Of a stretch of DNA of 64,000 bases, positions 1-12,411 are shown piece after piece. Every line of letters begins with the position of its first letter. Positions within the stretch are counted from its first letter, which is position 1. Origin of the DNA: Umbilicaria muhlenbergii (Eukaryota > Ascomycota > Lecanoromycetes > Umbilicariales > Umbilicariaceae); the NCBI GenBank assembly GCA_000611775.1, contig KK106987.1, positions 1,445,506-1,509,505 of the forward strand, read 5' to 3'. Position numbers and translations under genes: made by a program. The notes below the pieces were generated by a model. It was given only the letters and a program-made list of their open reading frames with translations, did not search any database and was not told the DNA's origin.

Positions 1-1584
1 GTCTACTCACTCACCCTTAAGTGAGGAGATAACAGCTTATATAAGAATGTCTATCAAACAACTTAAATGTACAATTCATACTGAACAGTTGAAAGATGAT
101 TTGATATGATGAGTGTGACAGGGATTAACTACCCCTCTTGAGGATAAAAACAACTTGGCTGAGTCAGAAATGATAAATACAGTGACAATACTCCCTGATG
201 TAATGAAACATTGAGAGGAAATTGAGGATGTTGTATATTATGATGATAAGATCTACATTTCACAGAACTCTGCTCTCTGCAATGTGATGATCAGTTGATT
301 TCATGATGATGTCTTTGCAGGTTATTTTGAGAAGTCAAGAATCACAGAATTAATGCAGTAATCTTATGACTGACCTGATGCTGTCAGAGACATATAATGT
401 TACTGTCATAACTGTGTCAAATGTCAAAAGGTGAAGCCAGCTCATCATAAATCATACAGATTATTAAACTCATTGTCAGTCTCAACTGAGTCATGACATA
501 CAGTGACAATGAACTTCATTACAGATTTATCACTGAGCAGCATATATGAAAGTACAACATGAGATTCAATCCTTGTCATAGTTGATAAGTTGATCAAAAT
601 GACTCACTATATTTCAGTACAGAAGACAATGTCAGTTGCTGACTTCATTGAAGTGTTTATTCAAGACATAGTCAAGCATCATGATGTGTCAAAAGTTTTA
701 ATCACAGACAAAGACAAGCTGTTTACATCAGAGCAGTGAATCAGCTTCTGCTTTCATATGTGATGTTGTCATAACATGTCAACAGCTTTTCACCCGCAAA
801 CTGACAGTCAAATGAAGAGGCAGAATCAGTCCCTGAAGATGTATTTACACATATTCATTAATGAGCAGCAAGAGGACTGAGTGAAGCTTTTACCCTGCAC
901 AGAGTTCTCATACAACAACTTCATACATGCTGCTACAGGAAAGAGCCCCTTTCAGTTTAACTTAAGATGAGACCCTCAGATGAGCTTAAGTAAGCTGTTT
1001 ATACAACACTCACATGAACAAATAAGACTCTATGCAGATGCACAGCAGCTTCAAGATTAAATTACAACAACTCAAGAGCAGCTATGACAGGTTAATGAAA
1101 TATATGTAAACTATTATAATCAGCGCTGAATGAAGATAATGTTCAAAGAAGGTGATTTAGTACTGATCAATGAAAAGAATGTGTCAGTGAACAAGCAGAT
1201 GAAGAAACTGCATTGAAAAAAGCTCAACTCATTCATGATATGATGTGTGATAAGTCAATCATCATATGAACTTAACCTCTCAGAGGATCAAAACATCTAT
1301 AATGTATTTAACATCACTTTATTAAAGTCATTTTAAGACACATGTCATGTGTCCTCTGCATTGACAGGAAAAGACCTACTACTCAACTGAGATGATGAGT
1401 GAGAAGTTAAGGCAATTGTGAATAACTGCATTCATGATGACAGGCTTCAATACCTCATCAAATGAAAGCTGACAGATCAGGTGTGAGATGACACATGAGA
1501 ATCAACACACTTCATTCACAATGCAAAGACAAAAATGTGAAAATTTCATGTTGACAACCCTGACAAACAGAAATCTGAGTGAGC

Positions 1585-1746
1585 CTTAAGATGTGACTCT
1601 TCAAGATTGATTGAGAAGCTGTCACAAAAGTCATGAGCTTTAAGATGTGACTCTTCAAGGTTAATTGAGAAGCTGTCACAAAAGTCATGAGCCTTAAAAT
1701 GTGACTCTTCAAGGTTGATTGAGAAGCTGTTGCAAAAGTCATGAAT
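1585..1746 (+). repeat. three 54-bp tandem repeats after the chromodomain
   Basis: The motif ATGTGACTCTTCAAG recurs at 1591, 1645 and 1699 (one unit has a single difference), a period of exactly 54 bp or 18 codons. The same three-unit array lies at the same place in copy B (63736, 63790, 63844), so it predates both insertions. A 76-residue reverse-strand ORF across it is only a by-product of the repeat. Confidence 0.85.
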
Positions 1747-3546
1747 CTTAAGAATTGAAAACTTTGTCAGCTTTGTTAACTTGATCTCTTATGATGAAAC
1801 CTGTGCTCTACAACAAGTATGACAGAGGCTATAACATTATGATGCTATGACAAGATCTTTAATAAGATTATTGCATGAACTACATTATCACAAACATGTC
1901 ACATTGCAGAGAACACTCAAGCGCAGAAGCATTTCATTTCAAGTTTGAAGATCAAAATGAATCTGAGATCAACATCTTGCACTTGACCTCTCATCAACAT
2001 CATGTTAAGTTATTTTCATTTATCTACTTGTCTTCTGTCATCTTAAACTCTTTTTTATTACTGTTTGATGAAGCCTCTGACCTCATCTCCTCAACACATC
2101 AGCGCTCACAGAGTTTGACGTACTCTTGATGACAACAAGATTAATGAGTGTTGAGGACACAGAGAGCGTGAGCAGTGCTTTTCAGCAAGACAGCAAGAGC
2201 CTGAATGAGCTTCTCAAGACTACTGAATTAACACATTTCAACCTCAAGAGAGTCAAGAAACTCATGTTGAGAAGCAGCTGCAAAGAATGTGAAGAATGTC
2301 AATAATGACTGATAAGAGGTGACAGCATGAGGAATTGATCAATCATCAGATGTTATACAACAATTAGCATATCAATAATACAACAGTGCAACAGTATGAC
2401 AGTATGACAAAATGTTGTATGTATGACAGTATGACAAAATGTCATAAGTATGACAAGTATATCATATTCATATTAAATGAAACAAAATGAAAGAGGATTA
2501 AGAAAAGCAGATTTACAGTGTGCTGTCATCCCTCCTGTCATCATAAGCACATGCGCATAAAACAACAACATCAGAGCTTTCAGAGGCTGAAGCAGTGATG
2601 ATCAGAGGCTTCATCATGCATTAATCATGAGGGTTGTGAAGTGATGTGCAATGAGTGCAGGCTGAATTGACTTGTAATATGAAGCATTGATCAACTTCAG
2701 CTCTTCTGCAAAAGTCACAGTGAACAGTACCTGACAGCATGTGACTGAGATTCTTTTAAATCACATGCTCATGATGATGACTGTGCTGCACGCGCGCCGG
2801 CAGTGAGGTATTATCATGACATCACACAGAGCAGGAACTGCTGTTGAAGACATCATTTAAAGATAAACATCTGACCCTCTTCAGATGTTGAATAGTCAGT
2901 TTTATCACTCTGTTTCCTCATCTCTTTTTGAAGGTGTTGATCATCACAGTTTCATTCATTGACTCTGACTCAGAGCCCTCCTCATCACACTGAGCTCAAA
3001 GATCAACAGGCTTCCTTGATGAAAACAGGTCTTCATCATTATCTGTGATCATGAGTTTAAAAGTTTGAGTATTGATTGCCTATATACCATGTTAGCATTC
3101 ATATGAAGTATGACAGGAAGTATGACATCACAAATGAAGTATGAGCTGCAAGCTTCATGACACTCTCTTCATGAGGTGAACACCTCTGCAATGAGAGATG
3201 ATGTCATGAAGTCATCAGGTCACTCAATGAGCTGTGAAAAAATTATGAGAAGTACAACAACATGTTATAATAAAAATGATGAAGAAGAAACACAAGGGAA
3301 GAGGTGTTTTAAACTTACAGTAAACATTGTGATTTCAATGTTTATATTATGAAGAAAGCTTACTGCTAGCGTGATATCATCACAATTAAGTGAGGCATGT
3401 GATCAACCTTACTTTAGTACAGTTTCACGTGATCACTCTACAAGCTCAACACGCTCACCCTACAACCTCAACTGTTATGACATCATAATGAAGTTTATGA
3501 GTGGTCAGTTGGCTCTGAAGATGGCATCATGAGAAGAGGAATGCTG

Positions 3547-3829
3547 TGTCAAGGTCATCATATAATAATATGACAGTATGACATTAATATGACATTATAG
3601 TATGACACTATAATATGACATTATATAAATATGATGACTCAGCGCCTAGCACCTTGACATCAAGTAAAACTCTTTGCAAGGAGGTTCAGAAACCTGCTTT
3701 CTCAGTGATCAGTTTTATCATTGAATAAAAAACATATAACCCTTGCATTGACCTCATCATGATTATATTGCTTATAACATTTTGTTCAAACATCATTATG
3801 ACACTCTGTCGTACACTCATCTTCTTACA
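3547..3829 (+). repeat. Gy1 3' LTR (copy A)
   Basis: This stretch begins TGTCAAGG and ends CTTCTTACA. It matches 57554-57842, the 5' LTR of copy B, over its whole length. The first 80 bases hold several TATGACA-like heptamers. The right flank begins TATAA inside a Gy2 gag sequence, the presumed target site; the left partner lies outside the window. Confidence 0.8.
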
Positions 3830-6800
3830 TATAAGAACATCTCTTTAAAGTAATGATTACTCTCTGATAATTGATCACTGATCATGAGCAGTCCTTGAAT
3901 GAGACTGACATCATTATAAAGGCACATGAAGAACTATGAGTGAACTATGAAAGAATGAAGAATAAGAACAGAGAATTGAAGAAGAAAGTCATTAAATAAG
4001 CTGATGTGATAACATATCTTGAACAATGAATCACAGTCATTTATACAAGCACCCTCTGACCTGATTTTCCTCAACTCATAATTGAAAAATCATTCAGATT
4101 ATTAAAGCTCTCTGATTCATTAATGTTCTTCAATGATCATTTGAAATATGATGAATGAGTAATGAAGATCAGAAACTACTTACTAACAATGAACAAATAA
4201 TATCTCACTGAGCAGATGAAAATAACATATGTGAAAACAAAAGTTGAGAGTGACTCTGTCAAACACATAAAGCCTCAAATGAATTCAGCATTTTAAACAG
4301 CTTATTTAAATATTATTGAACTGCTAAAACATTTGACTCAGATCTACAGAGACTCAGATTGAAAATGTATCATTACTGATGAATTTTATAAACTTTATTA
4401 AAAATTTAAAGACTTCTCATCCTTCTGAGCTGATTTTTAATAATATGTTACTGAATTGAATGAGTTTCTTAACTTATACTGAATAAGAGAACTTCTGAAC
4501 AAGGTGAATAACATCATTTAATAATAATTAAACATTGACAATGACAGACCTGAAGATCTTTATGAACTCATTAAGTGCTGTCAGTGAATTAATCAGACTT
4601 TATAACTGCTTAATGCAAAGAAGATCATTAAATTTAAATTGAATTAAACATCTCCCTTCACAAGTTAAACTCATACAAGGATTGAACATTTTATTAAAAC
4701 CTCAAAATCAATCATCTGAATGATCACTGAGTCAGTTCCCTGAATACTGAACTGAACATCACACTCAGACGCTGTCAAAGAACAACAGATGAAGAAAAAA
4801 TGATGTTTTAAATACAATGAACAGAGACACCTTGCCTTAAACTGTTTAAACAAGAACAAAAAGAAAGAGACTTCAACATCAAGATGTGTGCAATGAATTA
4901 TATTCAATTTCAATTTCAATTTTAAATTAAACTCAGGAAAAGGCGTTCCTCTATTAAAGTCATGATAAAGAATGATGATAATCTCCTTGTAATATCAATA
5001 TTAATGATTAATGAAGATATTCTATTCACTTGAACATCATTCAAAGTGAATTGCAAGCTCACTCTGAATGAGGTTAAGCTATGAGTCAGAGTCTTACTTG
5101 ATACTGAGTCAATTGAATATGCATTCATTAATGTTAACCTGGCAAAGACTCTGATTGAATGATTTAAAATTAAAGCAGTATCACTGTTAAAGCCCTGAAC
5201 TTTACATGATTTTCAGAAAAAGACAGTGAGATGAGTTACACATGTGATTTATTCAATTATGAAGGTCTGTGATCATTCTCAGTGACTCATTCTCATGATG
5301 ATTGTAAACATGAAAGATCTTGAAATTATACTAAGACTCTTTTGAATGAATCACACTCAGATTTTAATTAACCCTGCAAACCAGGTAGTGATTTTTTCAC
5401 TGAATGAATGAACTGAACTGAACAACTGAAAACTGAATGAATGAACTGAACTGAATGAATAAACTGAACTAAACAACTAAACTGAACTGAATAACTGAAC
5501 ACTGAATGAATGAATAGATCAAATGATTGAATTTAAATTAAATAATTGAATTGAACTCCTGAAACCTTATCAGATCTTGAAAAAATTCATCATAAAAGCA
5601 GATCCTGAATCAGCCTCTGCATCAAAGAGTAATAACCCCTCACATGCAGTCAATATCAAGATGATTGACGCAGCATCATTCATATTGAATATGAAGAAAG
5701 GCAATGAGATCTTTGTTATCTTTATTTAACAAATTGAGGAAGCATTGAACTCTGAATTAAAGTTAAGTGAATTAAATATCAAGATGATTTTTCCTTCTGA
5801 ATATCATGATCTGATTGATGTTTTTTTTAAAAAGACTGCAAATGAACTCCCTTCACATCAACTCTATGATCACAAGATTGTCTTGAAGGATGAGCAAAAG
5901 TTAAAATACACACCTCTTTATAATATGTCACATGAAGAACTGATAGCAGTGAAGAACTACATAGAAGAGAACTTGCAAAAGAATTTTATTAAAGTCAGTT
6001 AATCATCAGTAACCTCACTGATTCTGTTTATACAAAAGAAAGATGAGTCTTTATGACTGTGCATTAATTATCAAAAGCTGAATTCAATTATGAAGAAAGA
6101 CTGATATTCATTACCTTTGATTAAGAAAATCCTGACTCAGATTTTAAAGACAAAATACTTCATCAAGATTAATATACAACAGGCATTTCATCACATATGA
6201 ATAAATCTTGAATCTGAAGACCTGACAATCTTTCAAACAAGGCATGATTTTTACAAATATAAGATCTTGCCTTTTAAACTCATCAACAGATCAATCATCT
6301 TTCAGCACTTTATTAATGATGTTTTATTCAACTTATTGAACACATGCTGTACAACATATTTGAATAATATCTTGATCTATTCAGAGTCTCTGTCTGAACA
6401 TCAAACTCATGTTTGAATCATTCTAAAATGACTGAGAAAGGCAAATTTACAGACTGAAATCAAGAAGTGTGAATTTCACAAGACTGAAACTTAATACTTA
6501 AAATTAATCATAAGACATCATGACATCTGAGTGAACTTTAAAAAGATCACAGTCATTAAAACTTGAGAAATATCAATCAACTTAAAACAGCTGCAGGCAT
6601 TCTTAAGTTTTTGTAACTTTTACTGATGATTCATAAAGGGATATTCTAAAATCACAAAGCCTTTAATCAGACTGATGAGCAAGAACATACTCTTTAATAT
6701 GTAAATTAAATAATGTTTTCAAGCCTTTAATGAACTAAAGAACTGATTGATTAACATGTTAATATTACAATGCTTTGACTGAACTTGAACATATTATCTT

Positions 6801-9162
6801 AAATGTGATTCATCTGATTTGATATTCACAGGAGTACTATCTCAGAAAGATAATTAAAAGTTAATGCATTCAATGACATTTTTCTTTAAGAAACTCATAT
6901 CAGCTAAATGCAATTATGAGATCTATGACAAAGAATTATTAATCATTATTTGAAGTCTCAAAGAATAACGTGCTGAACTAACAGAAACAAAGAATTCAAT
7001 TTAAATTTTAACAGATTATAAAGATCTGAAGTATTTTATGATGATCAAGAAATTGACTCATAAACAAGTCAGATGAGCTGAATTTCTCTTATAATTCAAC
7101 TTTGTGATCACTTATCAAACAGGCAAGGAAAATGAAAAGGTGAATGCATTCATTAAACACTCAAGTGATCAACTAAAGAAGAATGAAGATGATGAGTGAT
7201 TATGATATCAATTTTAAATCATGCTACTAAGTCACTGCTTAAACTCATGCATTATTGCTGAACAAAAGAAAAAAGCTTCTCATCTTTTAAAATCAGCTCT
7301 GAATGAATCAGCTGAACAGGTCTTGAATAAAACTTTAAATGAGTTGATTATCTGTTATGTGAAAGCAGATGATTTCTGTCAGGAAATTCTAAGTTTATTA
7401 CAAATTAAAGCAAGACATTCAATAAAAATCTCTCTCAGTGACTGCATTGAGGACACAGGCTAACTGCTTTATTAAAAACATGTATAAGTCTCAAGTATTA
7501 ATAATGATCTGAATCAGAATGAATTACAATAATAATTAATTCAAGAAGCTCATGAACAGCTGACAGTAAAATATATTAAACATTAAAAGACTCTGAAACT
7601 GCTTGCACACTTCTACTACTAACTCTGAATGAACTGAACAATAAGTCAGTTTGTTCAAAATTGCCACATCTGCCACTAAACAAAGAACATAAATAAGTAG
7701 TATCAAGAAGCCCTGAAATCACTTTTAATTTCAAGTCATTCATGACAAGATATTTCACTCAACTTGATTATCAAATTACTTGAAAGTGAAGGATTCAACA
7801 CAATCTTGATAATCATTTGCAGATTAATTAAAGAGAGACATTATATCTCTTGCTCAACAGATAAAGAAGAAGAAACATTAACTGAATACATTATTAAACT
7901 TTTACTTCACAATGTATGAAGATTTCATAAATTATCACAGACAATTACATCAGACTGAGGATCACAATTTGTAGCATTACTGTGAAAACACTTATGTGAA
8001 CAACTCTGAATCAGATTAAAACCTTCAATCACTTTTCATCCTGAGACAGACAGGCAGTCTGAAAATGTAAATGTGAATATTAAACATTATCTTAAAGCAT
8101 TTGTGAACTATCAGCAAGATGACTGAGTTAAATGATTATCAATGATTGAGTTTACAGCCAACAATGCAGATTCTGACTTTATCAAAGTTTCATCATTCTT
8201 TGCAAATAAAGGATATCACTCTTGAATGAGTTTTAACTTTAAACAGTTGATCACCTCACCTCTGTCAACAAGAGAATGAATTCTAAAGAAAAAAGCTGAT
8301 TTCATAACAAATCATATGAAAGCTCTACATGTGATGTTACAAGAGAACATGACAGCAGCACAACTTCAGCAGAAAGATTTTACAAACTGAACTTGAACAT
8401 TAACCTCAATATATCAAGTAAGAGATTTGATATGATTGTCAACAAAGAATATTTAAATGACTCATTCATTCAAAAAGCTGAATCACAAGAATGAAGGACC
8501 TTTTTGAATTAAGAAGAAAATATCAACTTAAACATATGAGCTTAAATTACTTAAGTTAATGAAAATACACTCTGTATTTCACATCTCTTTATTACAACTC
8601 ACTGTGAATGATTTTTTATTTAAATAAATTGAGTCATCACCGCCACCTGTAATAACTGAACAGGCTGAATCAGAATAAGAAGTTGAACAAATTAATGATA
8701 ACTGTTGATGAAGAAACAGACTACAGTACAAAGTGACATGAAAAAAATACTCACTTGACAAGACCTGATATAACACTGATGAATTTAAACACTCACCTGA
8801 ACTGAAAGAGGTATTTCATGAAAGGTACTTAAACAAGCTGACTGAATCATCAAATACATCAACAACAAAGCAGAAAAGTGAATGATCAGCTTATGAAGCT
8901 CATTAAATAAAAAGAGGAGTAATGTCAGATTTACAAACTGAATGTTGTACTGAACTGAACTTTGTTACTGAACTGAACTTTGTTACTGAACTGAATGACT
9001 GAATGATTTAGCAGTGATTAGACTAGTGAGTTTAGTGCACATAAAGGTTTTAACTTTTGTGCTCTTTCCTCCTTTTGCTTCTTAAACTAAAATTCTTCTC
9101 TGTAGCTAAATGCCAGCTGTTAAAACATATACATTAATTCATAATCTGCATAGTCCTGACAA
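3830..9162 (+). mobile_element. Ty3/Gypsy element Gy2, copy 1
   Basis: This copy aligns to five other Gy2 copies in the window. Its left end is cut by the Gy1 LTR within the gag coiled-coil region. Order of parts: gag (to about 4700) with a CCHC-like knuckle near 4801-4860, protease (about 4930-5350), a TGAA-rich linker (5395-5540), reverse transcriptase (about 5740-6600), RNase H (about 6800-7180), a Leu-Asn-Glu-Ser repeat linker (about 7288-7340), integrase (about 7500-8500), a chromodomain-like tail and the 3' LTR. The short open stretch at 5745-6002 contains the RT N-terminal motif PLYNMSHEELIAVKNY. It is a broken fossil with dozens of changes. Uninterrupted Gy2 copies would be close to 5.95 kb, judged from copies 2 and 5 after subtracting their insertions. 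Confidence 0.85.
8923..9162 (+). repeat. Gy2 3' LTR (copy 1)
   Basis: It begins TGTCAG and ends CCTGACA. The sequence CTTCTCTGTAGCTAAATG and the ACTGAACTGAA repeats are shared with the other Gy2 LTRs. It carries a short tandem repeat of ACTGAACTTTGTT-type units that makes it about 20 bp longer than the copy 2 LTRs. Confidence 0.85.
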
Positions 9163-9489
9163 AGAAGTTGTATGTTAACTGTGTAATTGATAATAAGGCA
9201 GCTCAGTTATCTTATTAATAATTAATATAAAATTGTAAGTATTGTTTTAATATTTAATTTAATTATTCTATTTGCTTGTTTATTTATGAGTGATAAGTTA
9301 TAAATAACTTGTGATGTATTTCTAACTGATTCATGAGTGACTTTCAGAATTTAAATATAAACAACTTGTCTTAATTTAATATAAATTCTTCAGGTATGCT
9401 GTGTTCTGTGATAATTATTTTAAAAACATATATGTTAACTGTTCTGCTGTAGTCACTTCATTATAAGATATGAACTTTTCATACTTTGT
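9163..9489. other. AT-rich spacer between Gy2 copy 1 and the host island
   Basis: The sequence is AT-rich, with no repeat partner elsewhere in the window and no convincing ORF. It lies directly against the Gy2 LTR end and grades into the GC-rich island near 9490. I see no promoter or RNA gene in it. Confidence 0.5.
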
Positions 9490-9510
9490 CAACTTATCTG
9501 TGATGATTTG

Positions 9511-9650
9511 ACCTGCGTCTGGAGTGGGCGGTATTCATAGTTCTTATGCAGAGTCTGGGTCGGGGGAAAGGTCAGGACACAACGGAGGTGAACTTGGCTC
9601 GTGACCTTCGCCTGGAGTGGGCGTCGTACATAATTCTTGTGCAGAGTCGG
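9511..9650. repeat. imperfect 93-bp tandem duplication
   Basis: Positions 9511-9558 and 9604-9650 share CTGGAGTGGGCG and GCAGAGTC in the same spacing, 93 bp apart, with scattered differences. The duplication sits at the edge of the island, just before the microsatellite block. No function is visible. Confidence 0.75.
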
Positions 9651-9718
9651 ATGAGTCGGATGAGTCGGATTCTTCTTATTCGTGTTCGTGTTCTTGTTCG
9701 TGTTCTTGTTCGTGTTCT

Positions 9719-9749
<31 letters not shown>

Positions 9750-9810
9750 CGTTCCCACTCCCATTCTCATTCTCATTCTCATTCCCATTCCCATTCCCAT
9801 TTCCATTCCT
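9643..9810. repeat. compound microsatellite: GAGTCGGAT, TTCGTG/TTCTTG, CATTCT/CATTCC
   Basis: Three 9-mers (GAGTCGGAT) are followed by about a dozen TTCGTG or TTCTTG hexamers (about 9679-9749) and then CATTCT or CATTCC hexamers (about 9758-9809). All frames stay open across it because the units are multiples of three, giving Ser/Cys, Phe/Val or His/Ser runs. Those ORFs are not credible genes. CpG is retained, unlike in the flanking repeats. Confidence 0.9.
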
Positions 9811-10082
9811 GCCCTCGTTCCCGACGCTATTCGCATCTCTCCTCTCTTTGTCTCAACACCTGATTTTGTATGTCACCGCAATTATGACGCATTTGTCCGT
9901 CCGGTTTCCCTCTTTCGGTGCATACCATCATACAGCTCCTCTTTCTTTGCATCACCACCACACAGGGACTCATCCACCGTATGCTGCAATCTCAGTACCT
10001 GGAACGGACGATCGTGAGCTGGTCACCCGTCACCCACGACTGTCAAAGATCCCTCCCCGGACCATTTTTCGCTTCCACCACG

Positions 10083-12411
10083 ATGCAAGGTGATCCCAAC
10101 CAAGCAGATTCCAAAAGGCCAGGTCCCGACAGAAATGCCACTTCGACCGAGGCAATTGTGCGCGAGATGGAAATGGTGGCCAAGCGCTTTGAAGAAACCT
10201 CCTCCCCGTTGAGGCCGGCGAGAATCCTTCCACCCGGAGCGGCAGCGAGAGCACGAAACACACACGCTCCGCCTCCCCTTGCTGTCCCGGCGACACACGA
10301 TACCCATGCCACATCCAAAGCACATCGGGGTCGGCCACGGACTGTGAAAGAAGGTCCACCAAAGGAAGCTTCAGACGTGGCACAAGGCGCAGTCAATGCG
10401 CTCAATACGTACTCAACACCGCCCTCCACCGCTCCTGAGAATCGTGGTCGGACGTCTTCGACAGCATCAGCAGGTTTGTCGAGTGGAGGATCACAGTCCA
10501 GGCTCAGTGCATCCAAGTCAATTCCGGTTGCTCCGACGAGCCCAGAGGAAGCTGATCCAGCAGAGCTGGACAACAACCGGATCACATCAGGGAGACGCTC
10601 GAAGTTCGACGACGAAGATGGAGACAGCGACGTATGTCCGGCGCTTGAGTCACGTTTGTCATGTACACGCGCTGACATTTTCCTAGGTGGTGGACTCCTG
10701 GGACGCCGCTGAAGACTCGGAGGTCGAAGCGGAGAAGGCCAGGGAGGCTGCAGAGGCAAGGGCCAAGAAGGCTGCAGAGGCAAATTCGAAAGCAGACAGA
10801 CATTCAACAGTTCAGCCTGAGACGGTCGGCGCAGCTGAATTCAACTACACCCCCCGAACACGTCGGGCGGCCTTGCCGGAAATGAGAGAAACGGGTGCGA
10901 CTCCTCGAGCTGTCATTGCAAAACTGGGAGAAGTGGTGGCGACTCCACTTGCACATGCGGCAGCTTCCATAGACAACTCAAGTACAGTCACAAATCAAGA
11001 TACTATATCCTCCACCAGAAGCTCTCAATCATACTTGTCGGATGAGCCTTTCACGGAACAGCCTTCAGCGGATCGAAATCTTGCATATGTTTCCCATCAC
11101 ACCATCTTGCCACGCCTGCCGATCGCCTCTTGGACCGATAACAGGGTATTCAACATCATCAAAAACCAAAGCATCGGCATGTTTAATGAAGCCAGCAAGT
11201 CCGCAAACCTTCCCATATCCATATCAGCAGCATCAGACTCTTCGGCATCGTCAGATCCATCAGCATCTCCCTTTACAGTTCTCGGCAGTACAGCTCGATA
11301 CCTCATGGACGCATACAGTGTAGTGCTATCCTGGGTGATTCGATACAATTGGCGGCTTGTGCCACTCCTGATACTGACACTATCCTTTCTTCTTTCCTGG
11401 GTCGGCGGCATGACCTACGCGGAGATTGTCAAGCATGCCATCAAGTATTGCATGTGCCGCACATCCATCTTCCAGTCATGGGACTTTTGCACCTCCATCT
11501 TACCCGCACCATCAATCCTTGAACCAGAGATTGATCACCAAGGAGTCGCTCAGCACGCTCTTTCCCTCGTCCACGATTTAGCCATCACATCTGAGCTTTT
11601 CACCATCGCCAAACAACTTGAACAAGCGCATTATAACCTCTACATGTTCAACGTGGAAGCTAACGACTCAGACCTCATCGCCCTCTCGCAAAACTACATC
11701 GAGAACTCCGACATTCTACAAGATGACCTCCAGGATTTTCTTACTAATATCACAGTGACTGTCCAGTGGATAGAGTACCTCACCTCAGAGCTTGCCAACG
11801 ATCTTACTTACACACTCTCAACCCCCACCAGCGAAGCATGGCCGGTCAATGTATGGAGATGGATTTTCTTTAGTGAACAATCAACAGCCGTCAATGTCAC
11901 TGAGCTGCACAGCCTTTATACCAACTATCTGGTGGCCCTCATCGAAACTACCAGTGAGCAGATCACCGCCCACGTTCAAATCAGCAACTCCTTCAAACTC
12001 ATCTACGAAGTCATCCCCCCTCTCACCGCCAAAACCAACAAGGCTCACCTGCAAGTTCAGTCTGCAGTCGAGAAGCGCAAGTATTTCTGGCTGCTGCTGC
12101 AGCGGTTGTACCCGAGCCAAGACCGCAACGAGTTGGACGAGAAGGCTATAAACGTTGAACTCCTGAGGGCGTATCTTGACCAGGCGGCTCCGAAGCTCGG
12201 GGATGCAAGGCAAGGATTGGAGGGGACCAAGAGGACTCTGAAAGCGTTGTTGCAAAGGGCGCTGAAACGCGAGAAGCAGAGGAAAAGGGGGGTGCGATGG
12301 TATTCGAATGTGGATCAGATGTGGAGCCATGTGCAATTCATCCTGCAGGCGCGCACCGGTATCAAGGCTGTCAAGGAAAAGGTTGCGAAGAGGAGGGTGT
12401 CGGCAGTTTAG
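10083..12411 (+). CDS. hypothetical membrane-anchored protein, two exons
   Basis: Exons 10083-10631 and 10687-12411 join in frame (183 + 574 codons, 757 residues). The ATG at 10083 has A at -3 (CCACGATG). An in-frame ATG at 9981 is possible; the GTG that opens the frame at 9918 is unlikely to be used. Residues 1-183 are Pro/Ser/Ala-rich and look disordered, ending in an acidic stretch (FDDEDGDSD) that continues across the junction (SWDAAEDSEVEAEKAREAAE). An Ala/Lys/Glu-rich helix, then Ser/Thr-rich sequence, leads to one strong hydrophobic segment at about residues 408-424 (LVPLLILTLSFLLSW). The C-terminal third is long, helical and ends strongly basic. I recognise no family, so its function is unknown; a single-pass membrane protein is inferred. 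GC content and CpG are normal, unlike the repeats around it. Confidence 0.75.
10632..10686 (+). other. spliceosomal intron, 55 bp
   Basis: The donor is GTATGT at 10632, a CTGAC branch site lies at 10672-10676, and the acceptor is TCCTAG ending at 10686. Length and signals are typical of filamentous ascomycetes. Removing it joins two phase-0 exons, and the acidic low-complexity composition continues smoothly across the junction. If it were retained, the first reading frame would end shortly afterwards, at 10712. Confidence 0.85.

Larger units (their letters stand above)
1..3829 (+). mobile_element. Ty3/Gypsy element, family Gy1, copy A (3' part)
   Basis: The first 1.8 kb aligns base for base, with many transitions, to 62144-64000 in the second copy of this family, so the window opens inside the element. 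In order: zinc-binding and catalytic parts of the integrase (about 150-1330), a chromodomain-like segment (about 1380-1560), three 54-bp tandem repeats, about 1.8 kb of 3' sequence with no recognised domain, and the 3' LTR. The 3' sequence (2380-2460 and 3095-3140) is dotted with TATGACA-type heptamers also found in the LTR. The LTR end abuts the middle of a Gy2 gag region, so this copy appears to have inserted into Gy2 copy 1. It is a broken fossil with dozens of changes. Family assignment rests on domain order and the matching copy B. Confidence 0.85.

Noticed and set aside
9489-10093. Several overlapping ORFs with Cys/Ser, His/Ser or Asn/Thr runs
   Set aside because: All come from the hexamer microsatellites, which hold every frame open.
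10043-10807. 254-residue reverse-strand ORF over exon 1 and the intron
   Set aside because: It overlaps the two-exon plus-strand gene, crosses its splice sites, and shows no domain; it is a shadow frame in GC-rich sequence.
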